The notes beneath the pieces are model-generated. The model did no database searches. It was not told where the DNA came from and saw only the letters and a program-made list of their open reading frames with translations. From the IMG/VR virus record IMGVR_UViG_3300022851_001239, positions 1 to 49,775 of that record: a DNA stretch of 49,775 nucleotides, one strand, 5' to 3'. Within the stretch, counting starts at the first letter, position 1. Every line of letters starts with the position of its first letter. Shown piece by piece: positions 8,770 through 16,442 of this stretch. The stretch is from a virus. A program made the position numbers and the translations under genes.

Positions 8770-9074
8770 CGTTGTGCCTTTCGCCCGTAGTCGTAGGTCT
8801 GCCTGAGAAACGCCCGCGAGTCAGCCCTAGACGCAAATGCCCGGGGCTTGCGGCTGGAAATATCAGGGCGTTCAAAGGGTTGATCGGTGTCGATACGAAA
8901 CGGATCGGGCGGCAGGTCACGGCGGATGCCCAAGTACATCAGAACTTGTGGCCAGGTCAGATCGGCGATTTCACTGGGCGTCCATCCAAACTCGCGGGCG
9001 AGCCGGATCAGTACGGCGTCAATCTTTACCGGGTTCGGCTGGTCCTGTGTGGCTTTTGGTCCCAGCCACAGGGG
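8766..9074 (-). CDS. Tail assembly chaperone extension (T-like part, reached by frameshift)
   Basis: This frame opens after a stop at 9075-9077, has no convincing start codon or ribosome binding site, and runs to a TGA that overlaps the tape measure ATG. The sequence VLIRLAREFGWTPSEIADLTW is typical of the C-terminal parts of phage GT-type chaperones. Relative to the upstream chaperone gene (9019..9495) it is in the +1 (equivalently -2) frame and overlaps its last 18 codons. The expected product is a fusion made by a fraction of ribosomes. Candidate slip codons are GGG-A (9061-9063) and CCC-G just before the upstream stop, where the same tRNA could re-pair one base ahead. It holds the unfolded tape measure during tail tube assembly. 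Confidence 0.75.
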   Translation of the reverse strand, partial: PLWLGPKATQDQPNPVKIDAVLIRLAREFGWTPSEIADLTWPQVLMYLGIRRDLPPDPFRIDTDQPFERPDISSRKPRAFASRADSRAFLRQTYDYGRKAQR

Positions 9075-9495
9075 CTACGACCTCATCTTTCAACTCGCTC
9101 AAGACCTGAATCTTTTCACCGATCTCGGTCATAAACTGCATGTCGGAAAGTGGGAACATCTGGTCAATGTCATCGAGTGTGAGTTTGGGCTGGGCGATCC
9201 TCATGGACAACCAGATCAAACGGACAATGAATTCCGGGTCTTGATTCATGCCGCCGAGTTGCTCGAACGTGATGGTCCGGGCTTCGCGGTATGCACGATC
9301 GACGAACATCGCCTTCTCGTTGATCGTTAAGTCGGATTCATTACGAATCGCCCCCTTGGCGCTGGCGACAATCTGGTCGCGAGCCCATTGAACAAGTTGG
9401 CCGAGGCTACGCATGGTCAAGGGGCTGAGAATCCAGGTCTTGCCCTGAATCTGGACCTCTGATGTTGGTGCTGTGGCTTTGGTGATATCAGACAT
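9019..9495 (-). CDS. Tail assembly chaperone (G-like part)
   Basis: This 158-residue protein sits between the tail tube gene and the tape measure, the fixed place of the gpG-type chaperone. It is helical and charged, begins MSDITKATAPTSEVQ, and has a core with WILSPLTMRSLGQLVQWARDQ and an acidic helix TLDDIDQMFPLSDMQF. The final 18 codons overlap an open +1 frame (8766..9074) that has the hallmarks of the T extension. The pair therefore looks like the lambda G/GT system, with the short form as major product. It acts in the cytoplasm and is not part of the mature virion. Confidence 0.75.
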   Translation of the reverse strand: MSDITKATAPTSEVQIQGKTWILSPLTMRSLGQLVQWARDQIVASAKGAIRNESDLTINEKAMFVDRAYREARTITFEQLGGMNQDPEFIVRLIWLSMRIAQPKLTLDDIDQMFPLSDMQFMTEIGEKIQVLSELKDEVVAPVAGTKSHTGPAEPGKD

Positions 9496-9542
9496 GGTGG
9501 TGCTCGCGGTCAGGGGTATGAGGGATCAGGGCGATCGGAGAA

Positions 9543-9935
9543 TCAGGCTGCCGATGCGTCCTGGGCGAATTCACAGGCGAACACGATGGTGTCGGCGTCT
9601 TCAACCGATACCGTGCGGTCGATCTTGCCGATGCGAACGCTCTCGCCGTCAAGCATGAGAGTCGAGCCGTCGTTGGTGATGTCGATGGTCCCACGGTCGC
9701 CTTCAGCAAACGGAAGGTCATCGTCTTTGGCGACGTAGCACTCAAACGAGCCGGTCAGGTCTTCGCGGCCGGTGTGACGGCCGGTCTTGCCGTTGGTGTC
9801 GGATGAGCCATAATCCTTGAGGTCGGGATCGCGGCTGAATTGAATGTTACGGATGTCAGGAACGGCCGTGGTGGTGTCGCCGCTGTTGGTCCAAGATACA
9901 GAACCGAACTTTGCTGATTTCACGTTGTCAGGCAT
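9543..9935 (-). CDS. Major tail (tube) protein
   Basis: This 130-residue protein is beta-rich with the pattern of siphovirus tail tube subunits: a short N-terminal arm (MPDNVKSAKFG), VSWTNSGDTTT, a middle FECYVAKDDDLPFAEGD and a C-terminal TVSVEDADTIVFACEF. AAGGAGTCTGGC gives a strong ribosome binding site before the ATG, in line with a highly made protein. It lies between the tail terminator-like and chaperone genes, the usual tube position. Family membership is inferred from order, size and fold pattern. Confidence 0.65.
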   Translation of the reverse strand: MPDNVKSAKFGSVSWTNSGDTTTAVPDIRNIQFSRDPDLKDYGSSDTNGKTGRHTGREDLTGSFECYVAKDDDLPFAEGDRGTIDITNDGSTLMLDGESVRIGKIDRTVSVEDADTIVFACEFAQDASAA

Positions 9936-10011
9936 GCCAGACTCCTTGGGGCGATGTTTTTAAGCTCGCAGGTGTGCCGCATTGGCTCTAGCTGAAAATC
10001 TAACACGGGTA

Positions 10012-10515
10012 TCAGGCGAAGGACGGGGAATCTGCAATCAGCTGGTCGGCCGAGTTGAGTTGAAGCTGGACTGCGACCTGCATGATGGTGTCGAAGCCAG
10101 TCGGTGATTCGGTGTCGATGATTGCGACCGGCGCGGATGACCACTTGATCTGCCGGACGAAGTCGAGGCCGAGTTCAAGACCGTAGGTCTTTGAATAACG
10201 GGCGATGGCCTGCATGAGTTCGAACTGCGCGGGCCACACCTGTTGGGCTGCGTTGTCCGTACCTGAGAACACGACGAAGTCGAAGTTCATCGTCATGAAG
10301 CTCGTGTGCGTCGTGGCGAACAGGTTGATGTCGGTCAGGCCCTTGGGGAAGATCTCGAGCTGTGGGACATCCGCGCTCTGCAGACGGTCCTTCTTGGCCC
10401 GACGCTGGTTCCACTTCACGCGATTGCCGGGCTTGAACCGTGCCGTGAGTTTGGCGTCGTCCTCGACGATCGCCCATAGCTTTGTGTAAGTTGCTTCAAA
10501 TGGGTTCGATGCCAT
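10012..10515 (-). CDS. Putative tail terminator / tail completion protein
   Basis: This 167-residue protein is located between the virion-morphogenesis gene (10521..11015) and the tail tube gene, where the tail terminator (gpU-like) is normally found. The sequence combines an N-terminal helix (NPFEATYTKLWAIVEDD), a beta hairpin containing PQLEIFPKG, and FDFVVFSG, followed by long helices and a final strand TIMQVAVQLQLN. This alpha/beta order is compatible with gpU-like proteins that cap the tube. A GGAGGCTAGACCCC site precedes the ATG. Confidence 0.55.
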   Translation of the reverse strand: MASNPFEATYTKLWAIVEDDAKLTARFKPGNRVKWNQRRAKKDRLQSADVPQLEIFPKGLTDINLFATTHTSFMTMNFDFVVFSGTDNAAQQVWPAQFELMQAIARYSKTYGLELGLDFVRQIKWSSAPVAIIDTESPTGFDTIMQVAVQLQLNSADQLIADSPSFA

Positions 10516-10520
10516 GGGGT

Positions 10521-11015
10521 CTAGCCTCCTGTGGAACGGCGGTATGCCATTCGAATATCGCGTTGCATGCCGGTGATGGTCCCATCGTCTGGCATGGCCA
10601 AGATTTCACGACGAGGTAAACGACCGCCGCCACGTTGATGCGCCTCGGCGATCTGTGAAATCGTGATGTTGTCGTTGTTGTGCTGGTCGCTGCCACCAAA
10701 ACCAACATCGAGAAAGAGCTTCTTCCGTCGGTAGAGGTTGCCTGGGCCGTTCAGGGTCATGCCGTTGAACAGGACGCCTGTGTCGCGGAGAATCTTGATC
10801 GATGATTTGTTTTTATTCCGGCGGCGGGCGATCGTGAATGGCGATAGTGGTTTCCAATCCCCACCACCGGCTGCGAACGTCCGAAATCGCCTGCGGGTGA
10901 ATGCCAGGTATCGAATGCCCCACTGCTTGTACATCGCGTCCCATGCAGGGCCACGTCCTACACCACGAGACCAGTTGAGCAACGGAGACAAGTTCAATCT
11001 GTAGTTTTGGGCCAT
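10521..11015 (-). CDS. Phage virion morphogenesis (Mu gpG-like) protein
   Basis: This 164-residue protein shows the pattern of the Mu gpG/PF05069 family: an N-terminal helix, FRTFAAGGGDWKPLSPFTIARRR, ILRDTGVLFNGM and, near the end, EAHQRGGGRLPRREILAMPDD, which is the conserved basic loop followed by the hydrophobic/acidic turn. Family members act at head-tail joining or tail completion. It is five bases upstream of the tail terminator-like gene. It is separated from the other head-completion gene (DUF1320, 16443..16868) by the glycosyltransferase cassette, which looks like a later insertion. Confidence 0.75.
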   Translation of the reverse strand: MAQNYRLNLSPLLNWSRGVGRGPAWDAMYKQWGIRYLAFTRRRFRTFAAGGGDWKPLSPFTIARRRNKNKSSIKILRDTGVLFNGMTLNGPGNLYRRKKLFLDVGFGGSDQHNNDNITISQIAEAHQRGGGRLPRREILAMPDDGTITGMQRDIRMAYRRSTGG

Positions 11016-11022
11016 CTGGTGC

Positions 11023-11616
11023 TCACTTGATAAAACGAACGCGTGTACCTTGATGGGCGATCAACGCAATCAATTGGTCGACGATCCCCCGTTCTCGAAC
11101 CCATCGGGTTTCTTCACGGTGGATGGTCTCGCGGCCTCGATAATCTTCCTTGCCTGCCATGTCCATGCCGTAGATGTCGAGGTGTCGTGGAGCCAGATGC
11201 CAGGCCATCCCCAGCGCTGCCGTACCGTTGGTCATCCACCACCGTGGGCGTTGGGCCATCGGAGGTTGCTGTCCCTGGTCCATGAGAATTCGTCGTTCCT
11301 TCTGAAATCGCCCTGTTTGCTTGGGGAGCAATCGCGGGACTTTCAATTCAAGCGCCGAGGTCGTCCACATCATCGGACTGCCGATCGGAAGAATGCGCTC
11401 ATAGTCCATGGTGTCGATCAGCGCCCACGCATCGCATTCCCATAGTTCCACGACATCGCGTACACCGACGACGAAGTCGTACCCACCTGCTTCCTTACCG
11501 GGAAAAAGACGATTCGATGGTCCGCGTGAGATCACTGCCACATGATCAGGGTCTCCGCATTCTCGAACCCATTGGGGACGGGCCTTACCTGGAATTGAAG
11601 GTGGTGTCGTTTCCAT
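11023..11616 (-). CDS. DUF115-like putative glycan-modifying protein
   Basis: This 197-residue protein begins METTPPSIP, has an early VAVISRGPSNRLFPG segment (a GPS motif of nucleotide-binding type), a middle VVGVRDVVELWECDAWALID, and a C-terminal TNGTAALGMAWHLAPRHLDIYGMDMAG. The last pattern (small residues, then Ala-Leu..Ala, then strand, Tyr-Gly-x-Asp) resembles DUF115/sialyltransferase-like proteins that modify surface or flagellar glycans. It is the last gene of the sugar-gene cassette at 11.0-16.4 kb. The start at 11616 removes 34 Arg/Cys-rich residues that overlap the upstream gene in another frame. Confidence 0.55.
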   Translation of the reverse strand: METTPPSIPGKARPQWVRECGDPDHVAVISRGPSNRLFPGKEAGGYDFVVGVRDVVELWECDAWALIDTMDYERILPIGSPMMWTTSALELKVPRLLPKQTGRFQKERRILMDQGQQPPMAQRPRWWMTNGTAALGMAWHLAPRHLDIYGMDMAGKEDYRGRETIHREETRWVRERGIVDQLIALIAHQGTRVRFIK

Positions 11617-11618
11617 GT

Positions 11619-11990
11619 TCACCCCTTGGCAGCCAGTTTGATGATCGTGACGATACCTGCACCGGTCCCGGTGACAACGAGTGTCACGGCCGCGACAATG
11701 ACGGTTCGATGGAACCATCGTTGTGAACTCACCCAGTCTTCAAGGCGGGTGAAACGCTGGAGAAGTCCGGGTTTGTCGTCGCGGTTGCCGTGGATGATGC
11801 GCTCGTGCTGCTCGACGGTTTTGGTCAGGGCGCTAACGCTGTCAACAAGCGCAACAAGCTTGGCGTTGACATCACTGGCAAGATCAACGTCTTGTCGCAT
11901 CGCCTGCAGTGCGTTGTGGACCTCGTCTCGCAGTTGTGTCATTTCCTGCCGGATGCTCACCGGGTCTTGGTGTTCTTCGCCGATGCTCAT
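11619..11990 (-). CDS. Coiled-coil membrane protein, XhlA/holin-like topology
   Basis: This 123-residue protein has a long amphipathic helix (about residues 10-75) with heptad-like Leu/Val/Ile, then LLQRFTRLEDWVSSQRW, and one transmembrane helix (VIVAAVTLVVTGTGAGIVTII, about 98-118) with a short basic end. This layout matches XhlA-type and holin-associated phage proteins, which sit in the inner membrane with a cytoplasmic coiled coil. It starts with MSIGEEHQD. It overlaps the next gene by four bases. It could equally be a membrane anchor for the neighbouring glycosyltransferases. Confidence 0.5.
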   Translation of the reverse strand: MSIGEEHQDPVSIRQEMTQLRDEVHNALQAMRQDVDLASDVNAKLVALVDSVSALTKTVEQHERIIHGNRDDKPGLLQRFTRLEDWVSSQRWFHRTVIVAAVTLVVTGTGAGIVTIIKLAAKG

Positions 11991-12637
11991 TGGTTGAACC
12001 GTTCATCTTCGGGGTTAATGACTTCGCCTACGAAACCGCCGACCACTCCATGATCGGGGAAGGGCACGGCGGGCCACGGAAAATCTTTCGAATCAACAAG
12101 ATCGGCGCGTGCGTGTCGCAGGCAACGGCCCTTCACGCGAGGCCAGATGACCGACCGAAGGAAGTGCTGGTCATCACCCCATTTGGACTTCCGTGACCAC
12201 TTTGCTATCTGCTCAGCCATGTCCATGATCACGCCACCACGGATGCCCCACATGCCGCCATGAAGGGGGAAGATGCGGTGATGGATGTGGTCGTGCATGG
12301 CGTGGCAATCAAGACCGCTATCAACCCATGCCGCGACGGCTGCGGATTCTCTGATGTTCAACGTGCTATCTGCGTCGCGGAAGATCGCGTATTCAACATT
12401 GCGGGATGAGGCTGCGAGGAACCGCCAGAACATGCCTGTTGATCCCTGGGCCTTACCCATTGGCCGGACATACCCAACGTTAGCGAGTTGTCGCACGGTG
12501 TCCTCGGGAACGTCAGACGCGACGTAGAAGATGCAGTCCCAGCCTGGATAGACGGTTTGAGCGGTGCGGCCATTGCGGATGGCTCCGACGAGATATTTGG
12601 GATCGGTGCCATAGACCGAAATCGCGATGGCATTCAT
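11987..12637 (-). CDS. Glycosyltransferase (GT-A-like), phage-encoded
   Basis: This 216-residue protein shows the GT-A nucleotide-sugar fold pattern: an initial strand AIAISVYG, a later GWDCIFYVASDVPEDTV, FWRFLAA followed by AIFRDADSTLN, where D-A-D is the metal-binding DxD motif, and MWGIRGGVI downstream as acceptor-side strand. A HH motif (HDHIHHRIFPLHGG) is near the active site. It overlaps its neighbours by four bases on both sides (ATGA type), so it is translated with the cassette. Substrate and acceptor are unknown. Confidence 0.7.
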   Translation of the reverse strand: MNAIAISVYGTDPKYLVGAIRNGRTAQTVYPGWDCIFYVASDVPEDTVRQLANVGYVRPMGKAQGSTGMFWRFLAASSRNVEYAIFRDADSTLNIRESAAVAAWVDSGLDCHAMHDHIHHRIFPLHGGMWGIRGGVIMDMAEQIAKWSRKSKWGDDQHFLRSVIWPRVKGRCLRHARADLVDSKDFPWPAVPFPDHGVVGGFVGEVINPEDERFNQ

Positions 12638-13449
12638 ACGGCATCTCCTTCACGATGGTGGATGCGGTCGATCCAGAATTCGGCTTCAAGCAAAGGCTGC
12701 ACGTTCTGCCATCGCGGATCGAGGTCGCGTTCGATTCGATCAAGCCATGACGGGGTGACGTCGTTCCAATCCTCGACCAAGGCAATCGGCAGGCCACGCG
12801 AGACGAACGGTATCAATGCCTTGGATGGTCGGCAGATCGGAATGGTTCTGAGGTACAAGGCTTCCCAGAGTCGGTGGGTATCAGGGCCGTTGCCTGGCGG
12901 ACAGACGACGAAGCGATGTCGACGAAGTCGTCGAACGTATTGCGAGAAATCAATCTCCATCCAGTTGGCCCGCAAGGTCGTGTACTTGCCACCCTCGACC
13001 GTTGCCCAGTCTCGCTTTCGAAATACCCGATATGGTTCAATCCGTTCGGCCCTGTTTGAATAAATCGAATGGCAGCAGTAGAGCGGACGAGCTGATTTGG
13101 GCAACCGTGCCGCTTCCATCAGCGCATTGAAGTTTCCGTGCTTGATAGACGGATTCGCGATGCCAAGAGGCAAGGCGTGGACACGCCGATCATCGACATC
13201 GACGTTCACGCCCCACCACGCCTGTATGTTTGGCGGAGCGACCTGCATACCTTCGGCGGTGATACGAAGGTCCGAGTCCCCGGTGACCACAACGAACGAT
13301 CTCGATGGCATCTGGGCAGCTATGCGGAAGAGCCGCCGAACGTCATCGGTCTTGCACCAGATAACCCGACCTGCGGGAATGCCGATTTCACGATGGAACA
13401 CGCCGTCGCACAGGCGGGCGAAGTTGTGGCCGCAAAGGTGCGTCATCAC
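12634..13449 (-). CDS. Exostosin-like glycosyltransferase (GT47-type)
   Basis: This 271-residue protein has the GT47/exostosin C-terminal signature RHRFVVCPPGNGPDTHRLWEALYLRTIPICRPS: a strand, the PPGNG-type loop and the acidic helix that binds the nucleotide sugar. The N-terminal half contains DVDDRRVHALPLGIANPS and YCCHSIYSNRAERI. It overlaps the methyltransferase gene upstream and the GT-A gene downstream by four bases each. Family members transfer glycosyl units to glycan chains, and here the target may be virion or host surface sugar. Confidence 0.72.
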   Translation of the reverse strand: MMTHLCGHNFARLCDGVFHREIGIPAGRVIWCKTDDVRRLFRIAAQMPSRSFVVVTGDSDLRITAEGMQVAPPNIQAWWGVNVDVDDRRVHALPLGIANPSIKHGNFNALMEAARLPKSARPLYCCHSIYSNRAERIEPYRVFRKRDWATVEGGKYTTLRANWMEIDFSQYVRRLRRHRFVVCPPGNGPDTHRLWEALYLRTIPICRPSKALIPFVSRGLPIALVEDWNDVTPSWLDRIERDLDPRWQNVQPLLEAEFWIDRIHHREGDAV

Positions 13450-14177
13450 TCATCCTTGAGATCGTTGGCGGACTTGGTCTGAATTGGTGCGGGGCTAGTG
13501 ATTTCGGGTCGGCCTTTGCCATCGCCACCCTGAGGATCAAACGCCGCGATGATCCAGCTGTGGTGCTCCTGACCTTCCTCGATAACCGTGAATCTTCGAT
13601 CTTCACGAATTCGCTGGGCTGACTGGAAATGTTTGAGGTGGTCACAGTCATCCAAGGCGATGACACATGGATTGACCAGCATGCCCATCAAGTGCGAGAA
13701 CTCCAGCCAGCCGAGATGACCAGCCGAGTCCAGCAGGATGAAGTCCGGGCGTCCATCGCATCGCCTGAACGCTTCACCAAGTTGGTCATCTGGTCCACGG
13801 TGTGTCTGCTCGGCCAAGTACGCGCGTGCTCGTGCGTAGGCGTGATGATCTACCTTGATAGATTCGGGCACACCTTCGAGCATGTTGACGATGTCGGGCA
13901 GTGTCGGAAGATCGTCTCGTTCGATTGAAAGTCCGTGTAGTTGTATGGCCCGGACTTGGCGGCAGGTCGAACGCGCTACTTGAGCAAGGCGGAGGTTCAG
14001 TTCGATTGTGAAGAATTTGGCATTCGAGCCTTGCCGAATCAACTCACGACCGATCAATCGGGTTGAGCCTTCGCCGGTGTATGTACCAGTTTCGATGACA
14101 AACCGAGGGGTGTGTTTCCTCAGCGTCTTGACAACGGCTTTGGCGAACTCGGGCTGGATGTAGGTCATGTCTTTCAT
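13446..14177 (-). CDS. SAM-dependent methyltransferase, FkbM/Methyltransf_24-like
   Basis: This 243-residue protein has motif I RFVIETGTYTGEGSTRL (E-x-G-x-x-x-G), a following acidic strand FFTIELN, and a later FILLDSAGHLGWLEFSHL plus CVIALDDCDHLKHF, which is the order of class I SAM methyltransferases of small-molecule/sugar type. The ATG at 14177 has AAGGACTGACC upstream; a nearby ATG five codons earlier is less well placed. It lies inside a glycosyltransferase cassette, so sugar O-methylation or capping is a reasonable guess. The last 35 residues are low complexity. Confidence 0.68.
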   Translation of the reverse strand: MKDMTYIQPEFAKAVVKTLRKHTPRFVIETGTYTGEGSTRLIGRELIRQGSNAKFFTIELNLRLAQVARSTCRQVRAIQLHGLSIERDDLPTLPDIVNMLEGVPESIKVDHHAYARARAYLAEQTHRGPDDQLGEAFRRCDGRPDFILLDSAGHLGWLEFSHLMGMLVNPCVIALDDCDHLKHFQSAQRIREDRRFTVIEEGQEHHSWIIAAFDPQGGDGKGRPEITSPAPIQTKSANDLKDE

Positions 14178-14199
14178 GGTCAGTCCTTCCATCAGTCAT

Positions 14200-14997
14200 T
14201 CAGAGCAACTGAGCCGCCACGGTTTCGACCGATGGCGATGTGAATTCGGTGATGAGGTTGGTGTCTTTAACGCCTGCAGATTTAAGCCGAGTCAGCCAAG
14301 TAGGAACGGTCGGCCGTGAACCGTGGATGACGATCTGTGGGGTCTGTGTGGTCGCGGCCAGCCATGTCCCGCCTGAATCAAGTCCGATGTGTGCGACAGC
14401 GGATTCGATGATGCTCCGCCATTCCCTGATCGTGCCGGTGAATCTCAAAGCACCGGGGATGTCGCCATCACCGACAACCAGCGTGATGCCTCGGCCACGG
14501 AGGATGCGTGCGAGTTGGCTGTACTCATAACGTGACCACACACCGGGCTGGGTGTTGCCTGAGGCGTTGCACGTGACGTAGCGTCCGGGTGTTGGCTTGG
14601 GCGATGGCGATGATGTCACGACCAATTCACGACGAGCCGGGCATTTAACACCTGCGTGATGAAACATCTGTTCGATCAGGGTCATGGGAGCGAGGTCTTC
14701 CCATCGGTGATCGGGGAATACCTGGGGCTTGATGATGGCGTCGAAGTTGCGAGCACCGAAGGCTTTGATTTCTTCCCAGCGTTCACGCTCCTGCGCACGT
14801 CGTGTCACATGCGGCTTGAGCGGCCATGCCACGACCTCGTTCAAGTCCGGGTTGCCTCGCACGGCATCTGCGTAGGGTTCGAGCAGAATCCACGTGATGT
14901 GATCGTCCGGGTTCTGCCTGCGGTATTCGTGCAGGACGGCCGTTGCGATGATCACATCGCCCAGAACGCCAAATTGAAGGAAGGCCGTGGTTCTCAC
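14200..14997 (-). CDS. Glycosyltransferase family 9 (heptosyltransferase-like)
   Basis: This 265-residue protein begins with RTTAFLQFGVLGDVIIATAVLHEYRRQNP, a typical GT9 start (small-residue loop G-x-L-G-D-x). The C-terminal half has YVTCNASGNTQPGVWSRYEYSQLARIL and AHIGLDSGGTWLAAT followed by PQIVIHGSRPTVPTW, the nucleotide-sugar-binding loops of the GT-B fold. It is shorter than bacterial heptosyltransferases (usually about 320-350), so it is a compact version. Its ATG overlaps the stop of the upstream gene (ATGA). Confidence 0.75.
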   Translation of the reverse strand: MRTTAFLQFGVLGDVIIATAVLHEYRRQNPDDHITWILLEPYADAVRGNPDLNEVVAWPLKPHVTRRAQERERWEEIKAFGARNFDAIIKPQVFPDHRWEDLAPMTLIEQMFHHAGVKCPARRELVVTSSPSPKPTPGRYVTCNASGNTQPGVWSRYEYSQLARILRGRGITLVVGDGDIPGALRFTGTIREWRSIIESAVAHIGLDSGGTWLAATTQTPQIVIHGSRPTVPTWLTRLKSAGVKDTNLITEFTSPSVETVAAQLL

Positions 14998-15665
14998 ATC
15001 GCCTCCATAGGTTCAGAACCGGGGAACCGATCAGCCTGCCGCTTGAGGAACAACGCCCGATCTCGTGGGTCTTCGGCGTGTGCGCGGGTCAGGTGTTCAG
15101 GACGTTTGCCGCCAGGCTGGCGTGTCCAGTGATCGTGCTGGTGCTGGATATCACGACGTTCCCAATAGCAGTCTTGTTGGATGGCGACTTCTCTCAGCTC
15201 GCAGTCGACGTTGAAGTGGTAATAGGCTGGATGGAATGGTCCGTGGCCGTTGTATGCACGACGGATGAAGCCTGAACCGATCCACGGCGAGGTCGCAGCG
15301 TGTCGGTTGCCGGGGAATCCGTCGCCTGTGGGTTGCATCACGCCGTAGAGGTCGGGGAATCGCTTGGCAAAACCCTTGGCGATGTGCTGGGCTGTGTGGT
15401 TGGGGTCTGGGTGATGGTCGTCGCCGCCGGTCACGACGATGTCGGCACCGTGATTGCGGACGAGATATCGAGCAAGGTAATTAACAGCATCGCCGTACCC
15501 GATGTAATCAACCTGTTGAATGACGTCAGCAATGGCAAGGTACGGGTCTGGGTCAGCCGCGTGGTCGATGGCCACGGCTGTCATGAACCCACGTGCTTTC
15601 CATTCGGGAAGGGTGACAGCAGCTCGGTCAGGTCGTATTGATGGGATGGCAAACCAGATATTCAT
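14994..15665 (-). CDS. Putative glycosyltransferase (GT-A-like)
   Basis: This 223-residue protein starts MNIWFAIPSIRP, a strand and loop common in GT2/GT-A enzymes. An ADIVVTGGDDHHPDP segment holds acidic residues after a hydrophobic strand, compatible with metal and nucleotide-sugar binding, and a middle GSGFIRRAYNGHGPFHPAYYHFNVDCELREVA fits an acceptor-binding region. The ATG overlaps the end of the small membrane protein gene. The function is inferred from motif and cassette context. Confidence 0.6.
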   Translation of the reverse strand: MNIWFAIPSIRPDRAAVTLPEWKARGFMTAVAIDHAADPDPYLAIADVIQQVDYIGYGDAVNYLARYLVRNHGADIVVTGGDDHHPDPNHTAQHIAKGFAKRFPDLYGVMQPTGDGFPGNRHAATSPWIGSGFIRRAYNGHGPFHPAYYHFNVDCELREVAIQQDCYWERRDIQHQHDHWTRQPGGKRPEHLTRAHAEDPRDRALFLKRQADRFPGSEPMEAM

Positions 15666-15766
15666 TTTCGGGCCTTTCGGACAATGTGCAAAGAGATTCG
15701 GGCGGACACATAGAAAACCGACGCGACGATCAGGGCCGCGACCGTGATGAAAACGAAGGCGCTCAT
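15662..15766 (-). CDS. Small single-pass membrane protein (34 aa)
   Basis: This gene encodes MSAFVFITVAALIVASVF plus a basic tail ending RKARK. One N-terminal transmembrane helix of about 18 residues is followed by Arg/Lys-rich residues, giving an inside-positive topology with the basic end in the cytoplasm. Its ATG overlaps the stop of the upstream glycosyltransferase gene (ATGA) and its stop overlaps the next ATG (ATGA-type), so translation is coupled on both sides. This tight fit supports it being a real gene. It may anchor or help the adjacent glycosyltransferases; the function is unknown. Confidence 0.65.
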   Translation of the reverse strand: MSAFVFITVAALIVASVFYVSARISLHIVRKARK

Positions 15767-16413
15767 GCCCCACCTCGCGCATTCACTGCCTGCTTGTGCC
15801 GCCTGCTGCCCTGGGTCTGCCTGATGTAGATGTTGTCGCGTGGTCCGTAGTGGCGCTCTGACAGATCCACAGGACGGGCAGGGTCTTGGGCGTCGATCCA
15901 GTTAAATTCGGGGCCGAGTCGCTTGACCTTGAGTTCTGGCATGTCCTCAATGACCCGCTGGAGCAATGGCTGGTCCGACCACGTCTCGGGGTGTTGCTCG
16001 CACTGAGAAGCCCATCGCGAAAGCATCATCACGGCGTTTGCTGTCTTCTTCACCGCGATGGTCGCGGAGATCAGCTCACGGTCTTTGAAGTAGTGGACCG
16101 CGACGTCGAAGTCTTCGAGCGCTCCATCCAGATGCAGCGATGGGTCCGCAACCATTCGGGCGTCGGCGTCGAGGTACAGCAAGCAGTCGAATAGCCCGAG
16201 GTTGGCGTTGAGCAGCTGGTCCAGAATGAACGCGGGTTTCAGCTGGGTCGCGTGCTTCCAATTGCCGGGGTGGGGAAGCGATTGCACTGACCAGGAGAAT
16301 TGCCGACGGGCTTTGTTCTTGGCGTTGGAGCGCACAAACTCCATCGACTTTTGCAATGCCATCGCTTCGACTTCGTAGGGCGTTCCTTCGGTGTAATACG
16401 CGACGATGAACAT
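15763..16413 (-). CDS. Glycosyltransferase (GT-A, DxD type)
   Basis: This 216-residue protein starts MFIVAYYTEGTPYEVEA. The strand CLLYLDADARMVADPS carries the DxD motif, followed by an acceptor-side region YFKDRELISATIAVKKT and SDQPLLQRVIED, as in the nucleotide-diphospho-sugar transferases of the GT8/PF03407 type. The start at 16413 is preferred since the 30 codons upstream fall in the intergenic region. It is the first gene of the sugar cassette after the DUF1320 gene, with a 29-base gap. Confidence 0.7.
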   Translation of the reverse strand: MFIVAYYTEGTPYEVEAMALQKSMEFVRSNAKNKARRQFSWSVQSLPHPGNWKHATQLKPAFILDQLLNANLGLFDCLLYLDADARMVADPSLHLDGALEDFDVAVHYFKDRELISATIAVKKTANAVMMLSRWASQCEQHPETWSDQPLLQRVIEDMPELKVKRLGPEFNWIDAQDPARPVDLSERHYGPRDNIYIRQTQGSRRHKQAVNARGGA

Positions 16414-16442
16414 GGGCGTGTCCTTTCGTGGGCAGGTGTGGG

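Noticed and set aside
9019-9074. -1 slippery frameshift for the tail chaperone
   Set aside because: The -1 frame stops within a few codons of the candidate site, so it cannot reach the extension.
11617-11718. N-terminal extension of the DUF115-like gene
   Set aside because: The extra 34 residues are Arg/Cys/His-rich and overlap the upstream gene in another frame; the ATG at 11616 gives a better start.
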